DNA of 20,570 bases from an uncultured Fusobacterium sp. (GTDB lineage: Bacteria > Fusobacteriota > Fusobacteriia > Fusobacteriales > Fusobacteriaceae). The stretch lies in NCBI GenBank assembly GCA_900542625.1, contig UQOH01000038.1, forward strand, positions 1-20,570, written 5' to 3'. Both the position numbers and the translations under genes were made by a program. This document shows, piece after piece, positions 1 through 8,105 of this stretch. Numbering within the stretch: position 1 is the first letter of the stretch; each line of letters begins with the position of its first letter. Under the pieces are notes generated by a model. The model saw only the letters and a list, made by a program, of their open reading frames with translations. It ran no database searches and was not told where the DNA came from.

Positions 1-1986
1 ATCTAAATTTATTTTTATAAACATATCCTTTGTTTCTTTCGCTTTATTTTTAGCTGTGATCTGCAACTGGGTATCAGGAAAATATTTTACATATAAACCG
101 AAATCTTCTGGAGTCTTTCCTTGGTCTTTCATATATTTTAATCTTTCCATCAATTCTTCTGTTGCGTTTATTATACAGACAAAATTATCTGCTATATTTT
201 TGGGAATATACAATTTACATAATTCTTCGTAACCATTTCTGTATCCAAACCATCTTGCCATCTGCATTAACGTATCATAAAACAAAGAATTACGTACAAA
301 ATAACTTACACTTAATCCTTCCAAGGTATAACCTCTTGATAAACTTACTCCTCCTATTGCAATTACATTAGTTGGTCTGTCATTTCTATATTCTATTTCT
401 AATTTTGCTTTCTGATGTACTTCTCTAATAATAACAGATTTTACTATATCTGTTAATTTATCAAATATTTCTTCTTGGCTATCATTTATATGTGGATATC
501 TTTTTTCCAATGTCTTTTTTATATCTCTTAAATTAGAACTCTGTTTCTCAGGATTTTTTATTTTTCCATATGCTATGATATCATTTTTTAAATCATTAAA
601 ATATTTTTCCACACACTCTCTAACCTGTCCATGAACATCTGTAAATCTTGTTACATGTATAAGCATACTGTTATGCTGATTTCCCTGTCCTTTTAAATTT
701 CTTGCTGAAATATTAATCAAGAAACATCTTATCGCTTCTTTTAAACTTTCTGGTATTTCTTTTATAGTATGTCCTTTTTTTTGTGCAAATGGAAATGAGT
801 TTTTATAGTCTTCTATTATGATTGTTTCTGGAATTTTTTTGGGTAATTCTTTTTCATCTTGTAGAAAAAATTTTTTTGCACCAAAGTAATTTGTTGGTGC
901 TTCTAAAGCATATATAAAATCTTTTGGGAATAAATCTTTTCCATGCTTTTCTGTTTCTGCTTTATAGTCTATAAATATATTAGCAAATGGAGTTGCTGTA
1001 TATGCCACATAAGCACTTTTTTGAAAAAGATTTAATAATTCTCTTATTCTTTTATTTATTTCTGTTGGATTATTTTCTTCATTATAATTGATAGATGCAT
1101 AATCAGATTCATCATCAATTAATAACATGGCGTGTTCCTCTATTCTTCTTTTCTTTCTGTCTCCTTCTATCCAATCTATTACATTCTGTAACGTTTTTAT
1201 ATTTTTCTTAATTACTACAAGAATAGGAGTATTTGTATTATCAAAAGATAAATTTTTATCCGCATCCGCTTTATTAAAATCACTTTTTGAAGTTGTTAAA
1301 GAAATAGGCTGTTTAGTCTTATCGTATTCAGCATGTCTTTTTAATTCTAAATCTTTATTTTCAGTCATTCCTACAAAATATTCGTTTAGTCTTTTCTGAG
1401 TTTGATTTCTTAAATTATTCATTCCTCCAGCTATAACGACTATAAATTTATAACCAGCATCAGCCGCCTTACAGATTAAACCTGAATAATTTCCTGTTTT
1501 TCCTGATTGTACATGTCCTACAACCATTCCACGTTTATCAAATTTTTCTATTTCTGGATTTTCTATATTATCCATTACTACATCTGTATCTATATCTAAT
1601 GTTGATATTACGCTAGGAGGAAGTTTATATTTAATAAATTCTTTATATCTTTCCCAGTAATAATTTTCTCCTGTTTGTTTTCTTTTATTACTCCACCAAG
1701 TGCTGTCTCTTTCTTCATTTACTGATAATAAAGTTCCTGTTTCTACAGTTATTGCAAAATATGATTCTAGCTCTCTAAAAATCTCTTTAAATTCTGCTTC
1801 CGATAAATTTATTGTATTTTCAAAAATAACTCCTTCATTTTCTTCTTCTATTTGCTTATTATTAATTTCTATTACTTTCTTAACTTTAGTAATTTCATCA
1901 ATTAAAATTTCAACTGTTATTTCTTCTTTCTTTCTAAGTCTTCCTATTAAATATTCTATAATTATACCTTTAGAATTTTTCTCCAT
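1..1986 (-). CDS. Z1-domain superfamily II helicase-like protein, 3' end outside window
   Basis: The reading frame is open from an ATG at 1986 to the left edge (662 codons, no stop), so the C-terminus is missing. Visible motifs: Walker A GHVQSGKT (about residues 157-164), followed by IVVIAGGMNNLRNQT; Walker B-like LLIDDESD (288-295); YTATPFANIF (329-338), a motif III equivalent; GGVSLSRGYTLEG (545-557); and QMARWFGYR (575-583), an arginine-finger helicase motif. This set is typical of the Z1 domain family, found beside MutL/MORC-like ATPases in restriction-like defence loci. It probably acts as an ATP-driven DNA translocase or helicase in the cytoplasm. The start lies 3 nt after the stop of the upstream ATPase gene, and its ribosome binding site (AAGGAG) sits over that gene's last codons, so translation is probably coupled. 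Family call is confident; the target and nuclease partner are not visible. Confidence 0.9.
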   Translation of the reverse strand, partial: MEKNSKGIIIEYLIGRLRKKEEITVEILIDEITKVKKVIEINNKQIEEENEGVIFENTINLSEAEFKEIFRELESYFAITVETGTLLSVNEERDSTWWSNKRKQTGENYYWERYKEFIKYKLPPSVISTLDIDTDVVMDNIENPEIEKFDKRGMVVGHVQSGKTGNYSGLICKAADAGYKFIVVIAGGMNNLRNQTQKRLNEYFVGMTENKDLELKRHAEYDKTKQPISLTTSKSDFNKADADKNLSFDNTNTPILVVIKKNIKTLQNVIDWIEGDRKKRRIEEHAMLLIDDESDYASINYNEENNPTEINKRIRELLNLFQKSAYVAYTATPFANIFIDYKAETEKHGKDLFPKDFIYALEAPTNYFGAKKFFLQDEKELPKKIPETIIIEDYKNSFPFAQKKGHTIKEIPESLKEAIRCFLINISARNLKGQGNQHNSMLIHVTRFTDVHGQVRECVEKYFNDLKNDIIAYGKIKNPEKQSSNLRDIKKTLEKRYPHINDSQEEIFDKLTDIVKSVIIREVHQKAKLEIEYRNDRPTNVIAIGGVSLSRGYTLEGLSVSYFVRNSLFYDTLMQMARWFGYRNGYEELCKLYIPKNIADNFVCIINATEELMERLKYMKDQGKTPEDFGLYVKYFPDTQLQITAKNKAKETKDMFIKINLD

Positions 1987-1989
1987 AAC

Positions 1990-3354
1990 TTACTCCTTAA
2001 ACAATTCAAGTTTTTTTAAATATTCTTCTTCTAATCCAGCTTCTAAAAGTTCTTTCCATATTTTCTCTTTCTCTGTAACTGTATATTCTTTCTGACAAAC
2101 TTTATGCGGGTTCTGCTGTAATTGTGCTAATATAGCATTTAACGGTATATATTCTTGAACACATCTTAAATATAACATTAGTATTTCTAATTTCTCTTCT
2201 GATAAATTTTCTATAAGCTTTCTGCATATTTCATTATTGTAATTTAATTTAAAACTGATTTTTCCCTCTTCTTCTGGGTGAAGTTTCCAAAATCTTTCTG
2301 TATTTTTATCTTCTATTGTTTTTCCTCTCCTTGTATAAACACGAGAACCAGTTATAACAACTTCTTTTATTATTCTTTTTAACTGCACTTTTATATTTTC
2401 TGTAGGTTTTGCTATAGATTTTTTTATATCTATTCCCCAGTCAATATCATTTACATTTGTTATATCTACAGCTATTCTTACAAGTCTGTCTGCACTTGAA
2501 GTTTTATGCAGTCCAAACCATGTTCCATAAATCAGCAGTCTATCTGCACGATATAAATAAAATCCTTGAGACTTTATATATCCTTCTTCTGTTCCATACA
2601 TATCATATTCTTCTTCTGAAACTTTTGAATGGTGTGGAAGAACAAATGGAGAAACTATTACTTTTTCTCCATTTTCAGTTTTAATTACTTCTGTTTTTAA
2701 TTGCTGTGTAGCATTATGCTTTATATTAAAAGGATTAAAAGCCTCTACTTTATTATTGTTTATAAATATATTTATCTTCTTTTTTTCTAAAAATCTATGA
2801 AAAATTAAAGCCACATGTCGCCTTAAAGTATTTATTAATTCGCGCGTATTTCTTTCTGTGCACCTATCCATTAATTCCCATATAATAAGAGTTCCATTAT
2901 CTAATCTTTTTAATTTATCTAAATATTCATATTTTTCTTTTTCTTCTATTGTCAAAAGAAACCATTCATTTTTTTCTTCTATATAATCCAGATTCCATTG
3001 TCTATTTACTAAAATTCCATCTTTTTTAGAAAAAACTGTCAGCTTTTTACATTGTGAAAATGAAGCTGTTTTCAATCCTAAACCAAACCTTCCTAAATCT
3101 CCATTTTCTCTCTGAGACAACGGATTTTTAGTTCCTAATCTCATTGCTTCTATTAATTCTTCTTCTGACATTCCTGTTCCATTATCAAGTAACTCAAATT
3201 TTAATTCAGGTTTTTCTAAAAAACTTATTTCTATAATGTCTGAATTTGCTGTAATACTATTATCTATTATATCTGCTACAGCTATTTCAAAATTATACCC
3301 TATATCTCTTAAAGCTTTTATAAAATTTTTTATATTAGGTGCAATTATTTCCAT
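1990..3354 (-). CDS. MutL/MORC-like GHKL ATPase of a Z1-type defence locus
   Basis: A 454-residue protein with the three GHKL (Bergerat-fold) ATP-binding motifs: VADIIDNS (about 26-33), where Asp replaces the usual Glu before the Asn region; LLDNGTGM (55-62); and GRFGLGLKTAS (88-98). The fold resembles MutL, Hsp90 and MORC ATPases. Prokaryotic members next to Z1 helicases were described by Iyer and colleagues as parts of restriction-modification-like systems ancestral to eukaryotic MORC. It may act as an ATP-gated clamp that controls DNA engagement by the Z1 partner; that role is inferred. The C-terminal half (about 200-454) has no motif I recognise. The stop is 3 nt from the Z1 start. Such loci often carry a cytosine methylase and Vsr-like nuclease upstream; here the upstream neighbour is an acetyltransferase. 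Start: GGAG about 8 nt before ATG. Confidence 0.88.
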   Translation of the reverse strand: MEIIAPNIKNFIKALRDIGYNFEIAVADIIDNSITANSDIIEISFLEKPELKFELLDNGTGMSEEELIEAMRLGTKNPLSQRENGDLGRFGLGLKTASFSQCKKLTVFSKKDGILVNRQWNLDYIEEKNEWFLLTIEEKEKYEYLDKLKRLDNGTLIIWELMDRCTERNTRELINTLRRHVALIFHRFLEKKKINIFINNNKVEAFNPFNIKHNATQQLKTEVIKTENGEKVIVSPFVLPHHSKVSEEEYDMYGTEEGYIKSQGFYLYRADRLLIYGTWFGLHKTSSADRLVRIAVDITNVNDIDWGIDIKKSIAKPTENIKVQLKRIIKEVVITGSRVYTRRGKTIEDKNTERFWKLHPEEEGKISFKLNYNNEICRKLIENLSEEKLEILMLYLRCVQEYIPLNAILAQLQQNPHKVCQKEYTVTEKEKIWKELLEAGLEEEYLKKLELFKE

Positions 3355-3437
3355 TTTTTAATCTCCTATTATATTTAATAATATAATAACATATACCAAA
3401 TATTATTACCACTATCAGTATCAAAAATAAAACATAA

Positions 3438-3890
3438 CTATTTTATTTCTAGATACATATCAACATGAGGTATTCCCTCGTCATCATAAACATCTGATAT
3501 TATTTCAAAACCCAAAGATTTATAAAATTCTTTTAAATAATTTTGGGCCCCTATTGTAATTTCATTTTTCTTAAGTTCTTCTTTTACACACTTAATAGAT
3601 TTTGAAATTAATTTTCCTGCATAACCTTGATTTCTATATTTTTTATTAACTAAAACTCTTCCTATTGATGCTGTTTTATAAGTCTGTCCTGGTTTTAATA
3701 TCCTCGAATAACAAATTATCTCATCTATTTTTTCATCTTTTAAAAACAGATGAAGAGCTTCTTTATCATTTTCATCTAAATCAGGGTATATACATTTCTG
3801 CTCTATTATAAACACATCTTGTCTTAATTTCATTATTTCATATAATTCTTCATTGCTTAATTCATCAAATTTTTTTAATATAAATTCCAT
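3438..3890 (-). CDS. elaA: ElaA-family GNAT acetyltransferase
   Basis: A 150-residue protein close in layout to ElaA of E. coli. It has LRQDVFIIEQKCIYPDLDEND near the N-terminus (about 22-42), the short strand YSRILKPG (61-68), IGRVLVNKKYRNQGYAGKLI (76-95) with the R-x-x-G-x-A/G acetyl-CoA pyrophosphate loop (RNQGYAG), and a C-terminal GAQNYLKEFYKSLGFE plus GIPHVDM. It transfers acetyl from acetyl-CoA to an unknown small molecule or protein; the ElaA substrate is not established. The start has AAGGAG 6 nt upstream. It lies 83 nt upstream of the MutL-like ATPase on the same strand, with only an AT-only hairpin between them, so read-through is possible, but nothing ties it to defence. A good promoter and an intrinsic terminator both lie upstream of it (see those entries). 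Confidence 0.88.
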   Translation of the reverse strand: MEFILKKFDELSNEELYEIMKLRQDVFIIEQKCIYPDLDENDKEALHLFLKDEKIDEIICYSRILKPGQTYKTASIGRVLVNKKYRNQGYAGKLISKSIKCVKEELKKNEITIGAQNYLKEFYKSLGFEIISDVYDDEGIPHVDMYLEIK

Positions 3891-3908
3891 ATCTCTCCTT
3901 ACTTTAAA

Positions 3909-3940
3909 ACAGAATAAAAGCCGTAATAAAAATTACGGCT
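3909..3940 (-). terminator. Intrinsic terminator after kwaB, inside the elaA leader
   Basis: Arms AGCCGTAAT (3919-3927) and ATTACGGCT (3932-3940) form a perfect 9-bp stem with a 4-base loop, followed on the minus strand by TTTTATTCTGTTTT. It can end transcripts from the Kiwa operon. It also lies downstream of the promoter at 4008-4036, so it could end a short RNA or attenuate elaA. Confidence 0.85.
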
Positions 3941-4007
3941 GATATTTTGAACTTGAAATACATACATTTTTTAGCATTTATCTTTTCAAAGGTCACTGCT
4001 TATTTGA

Positions 4008-4036
4008 ATTATATCAAATGTAAATATTTTTGTCAT
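4008..4036 (-). promoter_or_regulatory. Strong promoter candidate upstream of elaA
   Basis: Minus-strand -35 ATGACA (4031-4036), 17-base spacer, and a perfect -10 TATAAT (4008-4013). Transcription would start near 4001. It would give roughly 60 nt of leader before the terminator hairpin at 3919-3940 and about 110 nt before the elaA start. The leader contains short pairing segments (AGCA near 3997-4000 and TGCT near 3973-3976) but no riboswitch class I recognise. Confidence 0.65.
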
Positions 4037-4097
4037 TTTTTTAATATTTTATAAGTTTTTAAATTTTTTATAACCATTTTACGATCAAGTATATTTC

Positions 4098-5018
4098 TTA
4101 TTCTATTTCTTTTACATTACCTTTTATTTCATAAGTTTTTCCTGTTCCTTCTTCACGAATAATTCTATTATTTAAATATCTAACCAAATTTTTTATTTTG
4201 TCTAAATCAGAAAGAATAAATTTACCGTTCTCTATTCTTAGACCTAAATTTTCTGCTATAGTTTGTCTTTCTTCCTCGTTATCTAATTTATTTAGTCTTT
4301 CTTCATTTAAATTTAAATACATTTTAGATGGAAGAGACTGAAATTTTTCTTTATTTTCATTAGATAAATAATTTTTTGAAAATATGGTCTCTATTGCTTG
4401 ATTTTTTAAATTACTCAAAGTTTTTTCAAGAACAAATATTTCTTCAAAATTAAGATTAAATGTATATAAAATATTATCTATTACAAAAAAATCAACTGTT
4501 AAATAAAATCTATAAATTTTGTCATTGAAATTATTTAAAGAATTATCTTCATCTATTTTAAAAGTTTTAGATTTTGTTTTGTCTCCTTTAATGATAGGAT
4601 TTGCTTTTTTTATAAATAAAATTTTTCTTACGCCCTCTATTTTAGGAGTAGCTGAAATAACATACCCTTTTATCTTTACTTTTTCAGTACTGTTAATAAC
4701 TGGATTATCTAGGGAAGCTTTAAAATAATTCCAATTTTTTAAAATAACTTCGTTGTTTAAATCTAATAAGTCACATGTTATTTTTGGGTTTTCTCCACAA
4801 TAGTCTTCTATTTCGGAAACTTTATCTAATTGATATTTTTTTATACATTCTACTAAAGTTTCTCCAAAATTTAATATCTCATCAGGATTTTTAAAATTAA
4901 CTTTAGTAATTTTATAAGGACTTCCAGAACTTCTGGAATCCTTTCCAAATAAATATAATTTCCATGTATAATTGTTTGGTATATTATCAAAAATTTCTTT
5001 AATTTCAGTTTTAGTCAT
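4098..5018 (-). CDS. kwaB: Kiwa defence protein KwaB (DUF4868-like)
   Basis: A 306-residue soluble protein. Residues from about 110 to 225 have the pattern of DUF4868: KGYVISATPKIEGVRKILFI, then FYLTVDFFVIDNILYTFN, NFEEIFVLEK and a helical stretch of the QAIETIF type. Its gene overlaps that of a four-helix membrane protein by 8 bases, the order and linkage of kwaA-kwaB. In Kiwa, KwaA senses phage attachment at the inner membrane and KwaB acts on phage DNA in a membrane-bound complex. That role is taken from the known system and was not tested here. The near-C-terminal GTGKT is not a Walker A motif because no glycine precedes it at the right spacing and no P-loop fold context is seen. A terminator lies 160-190 nt downstream. 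The assignment relies on remembered domain pattern plus context. Confidence 0.78.
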   Translation of the reverse strand: MTKTEIKEIFDNIPNNYTWKLYLFGKDSRSSGSPYKITKVNFKNPDEILNFGETLVECIKKYQLDKVSEIEDYCGENPKITCDLLDLNNEVILKNWNYFKASLDNPVINSTEKVKIKGYVISATPKIEGVRKILFIKKANPIIKGDKTKSKTFKIDEDNSLNNFNDKIYRFYLTVDFFVIDNILYTFNLNFEEIFVLEKTLSNLKNQAIETIFSKNYLSNENKEKFQSLPSKMYLNLNEERLNKLDNEEERQTIAENLGLRIENGKFILSDLDKIKNLVRYLNNRIIREEGTGKTYEIKGNVKEIE

Positions 5019-5667
5019 AAATTAATTCTCCTTGATTAAAATCAATATAAATAAAATCAGTTATTTGATAATAAGTAACTTCTCCGTTTAATCTTAACCG
5101 TAAATCTTCTTTACTCAAAAACAATATATTTTCTCTTATAATGCTATTTTCATCATTTATATCTTCTTTTAAATCAACATAAAACATTTGGTACCCTAAA
5201 AATTCTAAAAATAAGTTTGTATAAATATTTTCATTTCTAATGCAAAGAAATGCTAAAGTTAAAAATATAGTAGTAAATAGAACGACATCTTTTAAATTTC
5301 CAAAATCAAAAGCTATCATAGGAAGAATATATGCCAAGAGAAAATCCGAACTTAAATTAAATGCTCTTATCACTTTTTTTATTTGACCTTTGGAATTATT
5401 ATTTGTTTTGCTATTTTTTTTAATAAAATTGTATAAAAAAACCGCAGACCAAATAAATAAAAGTAAAATTACAAGAGAGAAGATTATTTCTAACCATTTT
5501 TGAAAAAATAGTTTTTTAAAATTGCCCCAAATAATGATTTCTAATAAAGGTTTATTTTTTAGTTTTGGTAAAACAAATATAGTAATTGACCAAAGATTAA
5601 TAAAAAAAATAGAAATCCACAAAGGGAAAAAAGATGTTACAAATAAAGCTATTTTTAATTCTAACAT
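5011..5667 (-). CDS. kwaA: Kiwa membrane sensor KwaA-like protein
   Basis: A 218-residue protein with four predicted membrane segments: about 5-33, 59-82 (SLVILLLFIWSAVFLYNF), 107-122 and 127-143. A basic loop (84-101) and an acidic C-terminal soluble domain (about 145-218) follow. Size, four-helix topology and the 8-base overlap with kwaB match KwaA of Kiwa. Sequence alone is too variable to prove the family, so the call leans on its partner. The start has AAAGGAGG 6-7 nt before ATG. A short TCTCC just upstream can pair with that GGAGG and might lower initiation. The upstream AAA-ATPase gene ends 31 nt earlier with no terminator between, so the three genes look like one operon. Confidence 0.75.
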   Translation of the reverse strand: MLELKIALFVTSFFPLWISIFFINLWSITIFVLPKLKNKPLLEIIIWGNFKKLFFQKWLEIIFSLVILLLFIWSAVFLYNFIKKNSKTNNNSKGQIKKVIRAFNLSSDFLLAYILPMIAFDFGNLKDVVLFTTIFLTLAFLCIRNENIYTNLFLEFLGYQMFYVDLKEDINDENSIIRENILFLSKEDLRLRLNGEVTYYQITDFIYIDFNQGELIYD

Positions 5668-5698
5668 TTTTATCCTCCTTTCATAGGGAGATTATTTA

Positions 5699-7333
5699 TT
5701 ATTTATACCTTACACATATTTTTTTACCACAAAAAGCTATAGCAATATATGTAATTTGAGATATTCCTTTCTCTTTTAAATCTCGATCATATTCTTTTTC
5801 AAATATTTGATTAAGTCCCTCTAAAGCTTTATTTTCTAAATATTTTTCAGTTTCAGCAACTTTAAACTCTAATATAAATGCTTTTTTACTTTTATTTTTA
5901 GGTTCTAATGCAATATCATACCTTCCATATCCATTTTCTCTGTTAGAAGTTATATAATATTCACTATCTAACGCTTGAATCAGCCCTAATATAAACATAT
6001 GATAAAATTTTTCTTCCTTATCAGTATCGTGATAACTTAAAGAGCTTAATATTATCTGTTGTAACAACATTTGAAATTTTTCAATATTATTATCTAACAA
6101 AACCTTAATAGTATTATAAAATCTGCTGTATCCTCCAAAAGAAACTTCTATAAATTTATCTTTGAAAAAATCCTGTACCTCTTTATTAGGAATTTTTAAA
6201 AGATATTGATTTCTGTCAATTTTCTTTTCTACAGTAAGATAACCAGAAAAAAGCATTAACTCCCATATCTCCTGCTGTGTTAAAAGAGTGCTCATACTTG
6301 AGTTACCTGTAACAGTCTCCTCTATTGCTTTTCCTGAAAAGATTTCTTTCAGTGTTTCAAATAAATCTTCTCCTGCATTTTTTATCACCTGATTTATCAG
6401 ATAATTCTCAGAAGTATCTATCCAATACGCTTTTAATTCTTTTGTTTCAATAAAATTTAATATACTCCATGGATTATATATTTCAGAATTTCCAAATTTA
6501 TATCCATCATACCAACGTTTTATATCAGATATCTTATATTCTAAATTATAATAAGATAAAATATCATTAACTTCTTTTTCTGTAATTCCAAAAAATTCAC
6601 TGTACATATTATCGAGTATTGTATTCAATTTTAAATTATTTAAATCAGAAAAAATCCCTGCTTTATTTACTTTAATAATTCCTGTCATAACTCCTGTTTG
6701 TAAATAAGAATTATCTTTTAAAACAGAACTGTACAAACCTTTAAAAAGATTAAGAGCTTCATCATAATATCCATATTGATAAGCTGACACAAGAGGTGTA
6801 TCATATTCATCTATAAGCACAATGATTTTTTTCTTATAATGTTCGTATAAAACTTTAGAAAGAAATTTTAAAGAATTTCCCAAAACTATTTTAGTAAAAT
6901 CTTTTCGGCACATATTTATAAAATCTTCCTTATCAAATTCGTCTAAAGAATTTATAATATTCAAATTTTCACGAAACAAATCTGATACTATATCCTTTAA
7001 CTGCTCCTCGCATTTTTCCATTGACCTCTCTTTTATATCCTTGAAAGAAAGAAAAATTACAGGGTATTTCCCCTGCTCTTTTATAGAATCAGATTTTTCT
7101 ATATAAAGATTATCAAACAATTTTTTATTTTCTTCAGCATTTTTTATATCGAAAAAATATTTTAATGTAGACATATTAAGAGTTTTACCAAAACGGCGAG
7201 GTCTTGTGAAAAGTAATGTTTTTCCTGTATTTTTACATATTTCTTCTATAAAAGCAGTTTTATCTACATAATAATAATTATTTTCAACAACTGTTTTAAA
7301 GTCACTTATACCCGTTGGCAATCCTTTTAACAT
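5699..7333 (-). CDS. AAA-ATPase fused to a PD-(D/E)XK nuclease-like domain
   Basis: A 544-residue protein of the AAA-ATPase_like plus PDDEXK_9 (formerly DUF1703) architecture, common in Fusobacterium, Bacteroides and clostridia. The N-terminus carries LPTGISDFKTVVE and YYVDKTAFIEE, then a P-loop variant RPRRFGKT (44-51) and Walker B LIDEYDTPL (173-181). The C-terminus carries the nuclease core GRYDIAL (D473) and ILEFKVAE (E489, K491), so the D...ExK catalytic set is intact. The family occurs in many copies per genome. Its biological role is unsettled; DNA cleavage or mobile-element defence is a guess from the fold. It precedes kwaA by 31 nt and is probably cotranscribed with it. Start: GAGAGG upstream of the ATG. 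Whether it works with Kiwa or is a chance neighbour is unknown. Confidence 0.88.
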   Translation of the reverse strand: MLKGLPTGISDFKTVVENNYYYVDKTAFIEEICKNTGKTLLFTRPRRFGKTLNMSTLKYFFDIKNAEENKKLFDNLYIEKSDSIKEQGKYPVIFLSFKDIKERSMEKCEEQLKDIVSDLFRENLNIINSLDEFDKEDFINMCRKDFTKIVLGNSLKFLSKVLYEHYKKKIIVLIDEYDTPLVSAYQYGYYDEALNLFKGLYSSVLKDNSYLQTGVMTGIIKVNKAGIFSDLNNLKLNTILDNMYSEFFGITEKEVNDILSYYNLEYKISDIKRWYDGYKFGNSEIYNPWSILNFIETKELKAYWIDTSENYLINQVIKNAGEDLFETLKEIFSGKAIEETVTGNSSMSTLLTQQEIWELMLFSGYLTVEKKIDRNQYLLKIPNKEVQDFFKDKFIEVSFGGYSRFYNTIKVLLDNNIEKFQMLLQQIILSSLSYHDTDKEEKFYHMFILGLIQALDSEYYITSNRENGYGRYDIALEPKNKSKKAFILEFKVAETEKYLENKALEGLNQIFEKEYDRDLKEKGISQITYIAIAFCGKKICVRYK

Positions 7334-7361
7334 TTATTCTGCACCTCTCTTTTCTTTCAAA

Positions 7362-7385
7362 CTGTATGTATAGTATACCATACAG
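7362..7385 (-). promoter_or_regulatory. Extended -10 promoter overlapped by a palindrome
   Basis: On the minus strand TGG-TATACT (-10 at 7372-7377) fits an extended -10 promoter for the AAA-ATPase/Kiwa operon; no good -35 is seen. The -10 lies inside arms CTGTATG (7362-7368) and CATACAG (7379-7385), a 7-bp inverted repeat that could be an operator. No regulator gene is adjacent. Confidence 0.5.
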
Positions 7386-7470
7386 TGAAAAAAATAGCAT
7401 TAAAAACTATCACTCTATTTTTCAAATAAATATTACCGCTTTTTTAGTATAAACTAACTTTATCATAAAA

Positions 7471-8037
7471 TTATATTAATTTTTTAACTTTATTAGTTAG
7501 CTTTGAATAAATATTATCAATAAACCATTTTTCACTTGATTTTCTAGGAATATCTTCTACCTTTATCCACTCTAAACCGCTGTTTTCATCAGGTTTTATC
7601 GAAAGCTTTATATTTGTATCTGCTTCTAATAAAAATGTCAGATTTAAATGAAGATGTGAAGAAACATATTCACCTTTTTTTATGTGACCATCTACTGTCA
7701 GTATTTCCAAAGAAAAAATATCTTCTGATAAAAATTTAATATTTGCAATACCGCTTTCCTCTTCTATTTCTTTTAATATCACTCTTTTTAAATTACTGTC
7801 TCCATCAGCATGACCTCCAAGCCAAGCCCAAGAGTTGTATATATTATGAAAACACATCAATACTTTTTCCCTGTCTGGGTTTACTATCCAAGCAGATACA
7901 GTAAAATGACATTTTTTATTTTCCCTTGCCAAAATATCCTTTTCACTTTTAAGCATTTCGAGAATGAGTTCTTTATCTTTTTCTTCCTGCTCATTAAAAG
8001 GTACATATTTTTCAATATCTTTTTTTAATTTTTTCAT
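7471..8037 (-). CDS. NUDIX hydrolase
   Basis: A 188-residue protein. The NUDIX box runs from G75 to I97 (GHADGD then LKEIEEESGI). It keeps K89-E90, E93-E94 and G96, which bind the metal, but has Ser where the first box Glu is usual and Lys in place of the Arg, so it is slightly divergent. HFTVSAWIVNPDREKVLM (44-61) forms the leading strands. The family hydrolyses nucleoside-diphosphate-linked compounds; the substrate cannot be told from sequence. It is cytoplasmic, with no signal peptide. Start: GAGGG about 6 nt before ATG. It sits between the accessory island and the transporter block and is probably its own unit. No clear hairpin terminator is seen on either side. Confidence 0.9.
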   Translation of the reverse strand: MKKLKKDIEKYVPFNEQEEKDKELILEMLKSEKDILARENKKCHFTVSAWIVNPDREKVLMCFHNIYNSWAWLGGHADGDSNLKRVILKEIEEESGIANIKFLSEDIFSLEILTVDGHIKKGEYVSSHLHLNLTFLLEADTNIKLSIKPDENSGLEWIKVEDIPRKSSEKWFIDNIYSKLTNKVKKLI

Positions 8038-8105
8038 ATTTTCCCTCTGACTAATTATTCAATCTATAACTTACCAATTGTTTAGACTCTTTTAATAAAA
8101 GAATT

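Noticed and set aside
1127..2095. Plus-strand frames of 90 and 131 codons over the Z1 and ATPase genes
   Set aside because: They are antisense to well-supported genes, have Ser/Phe-rich shadow composition and lack ribosome binding sites.
3391..3450. AT-only hairpin (AAATAAAA with TTTTATTT) after elaA as a terminator
   Set aside because: The stem has no G-C pair and the following bases are not a clean T tract, so termination here is not supported.
4098..4150. Walker A motif in KwaB (GTGKT near the C-terminus)
   Set aside because: Only the last part of a P-loop is present, with no preceding glycine at the right distance, no hydrophobic strand before it and no Walker B after it.
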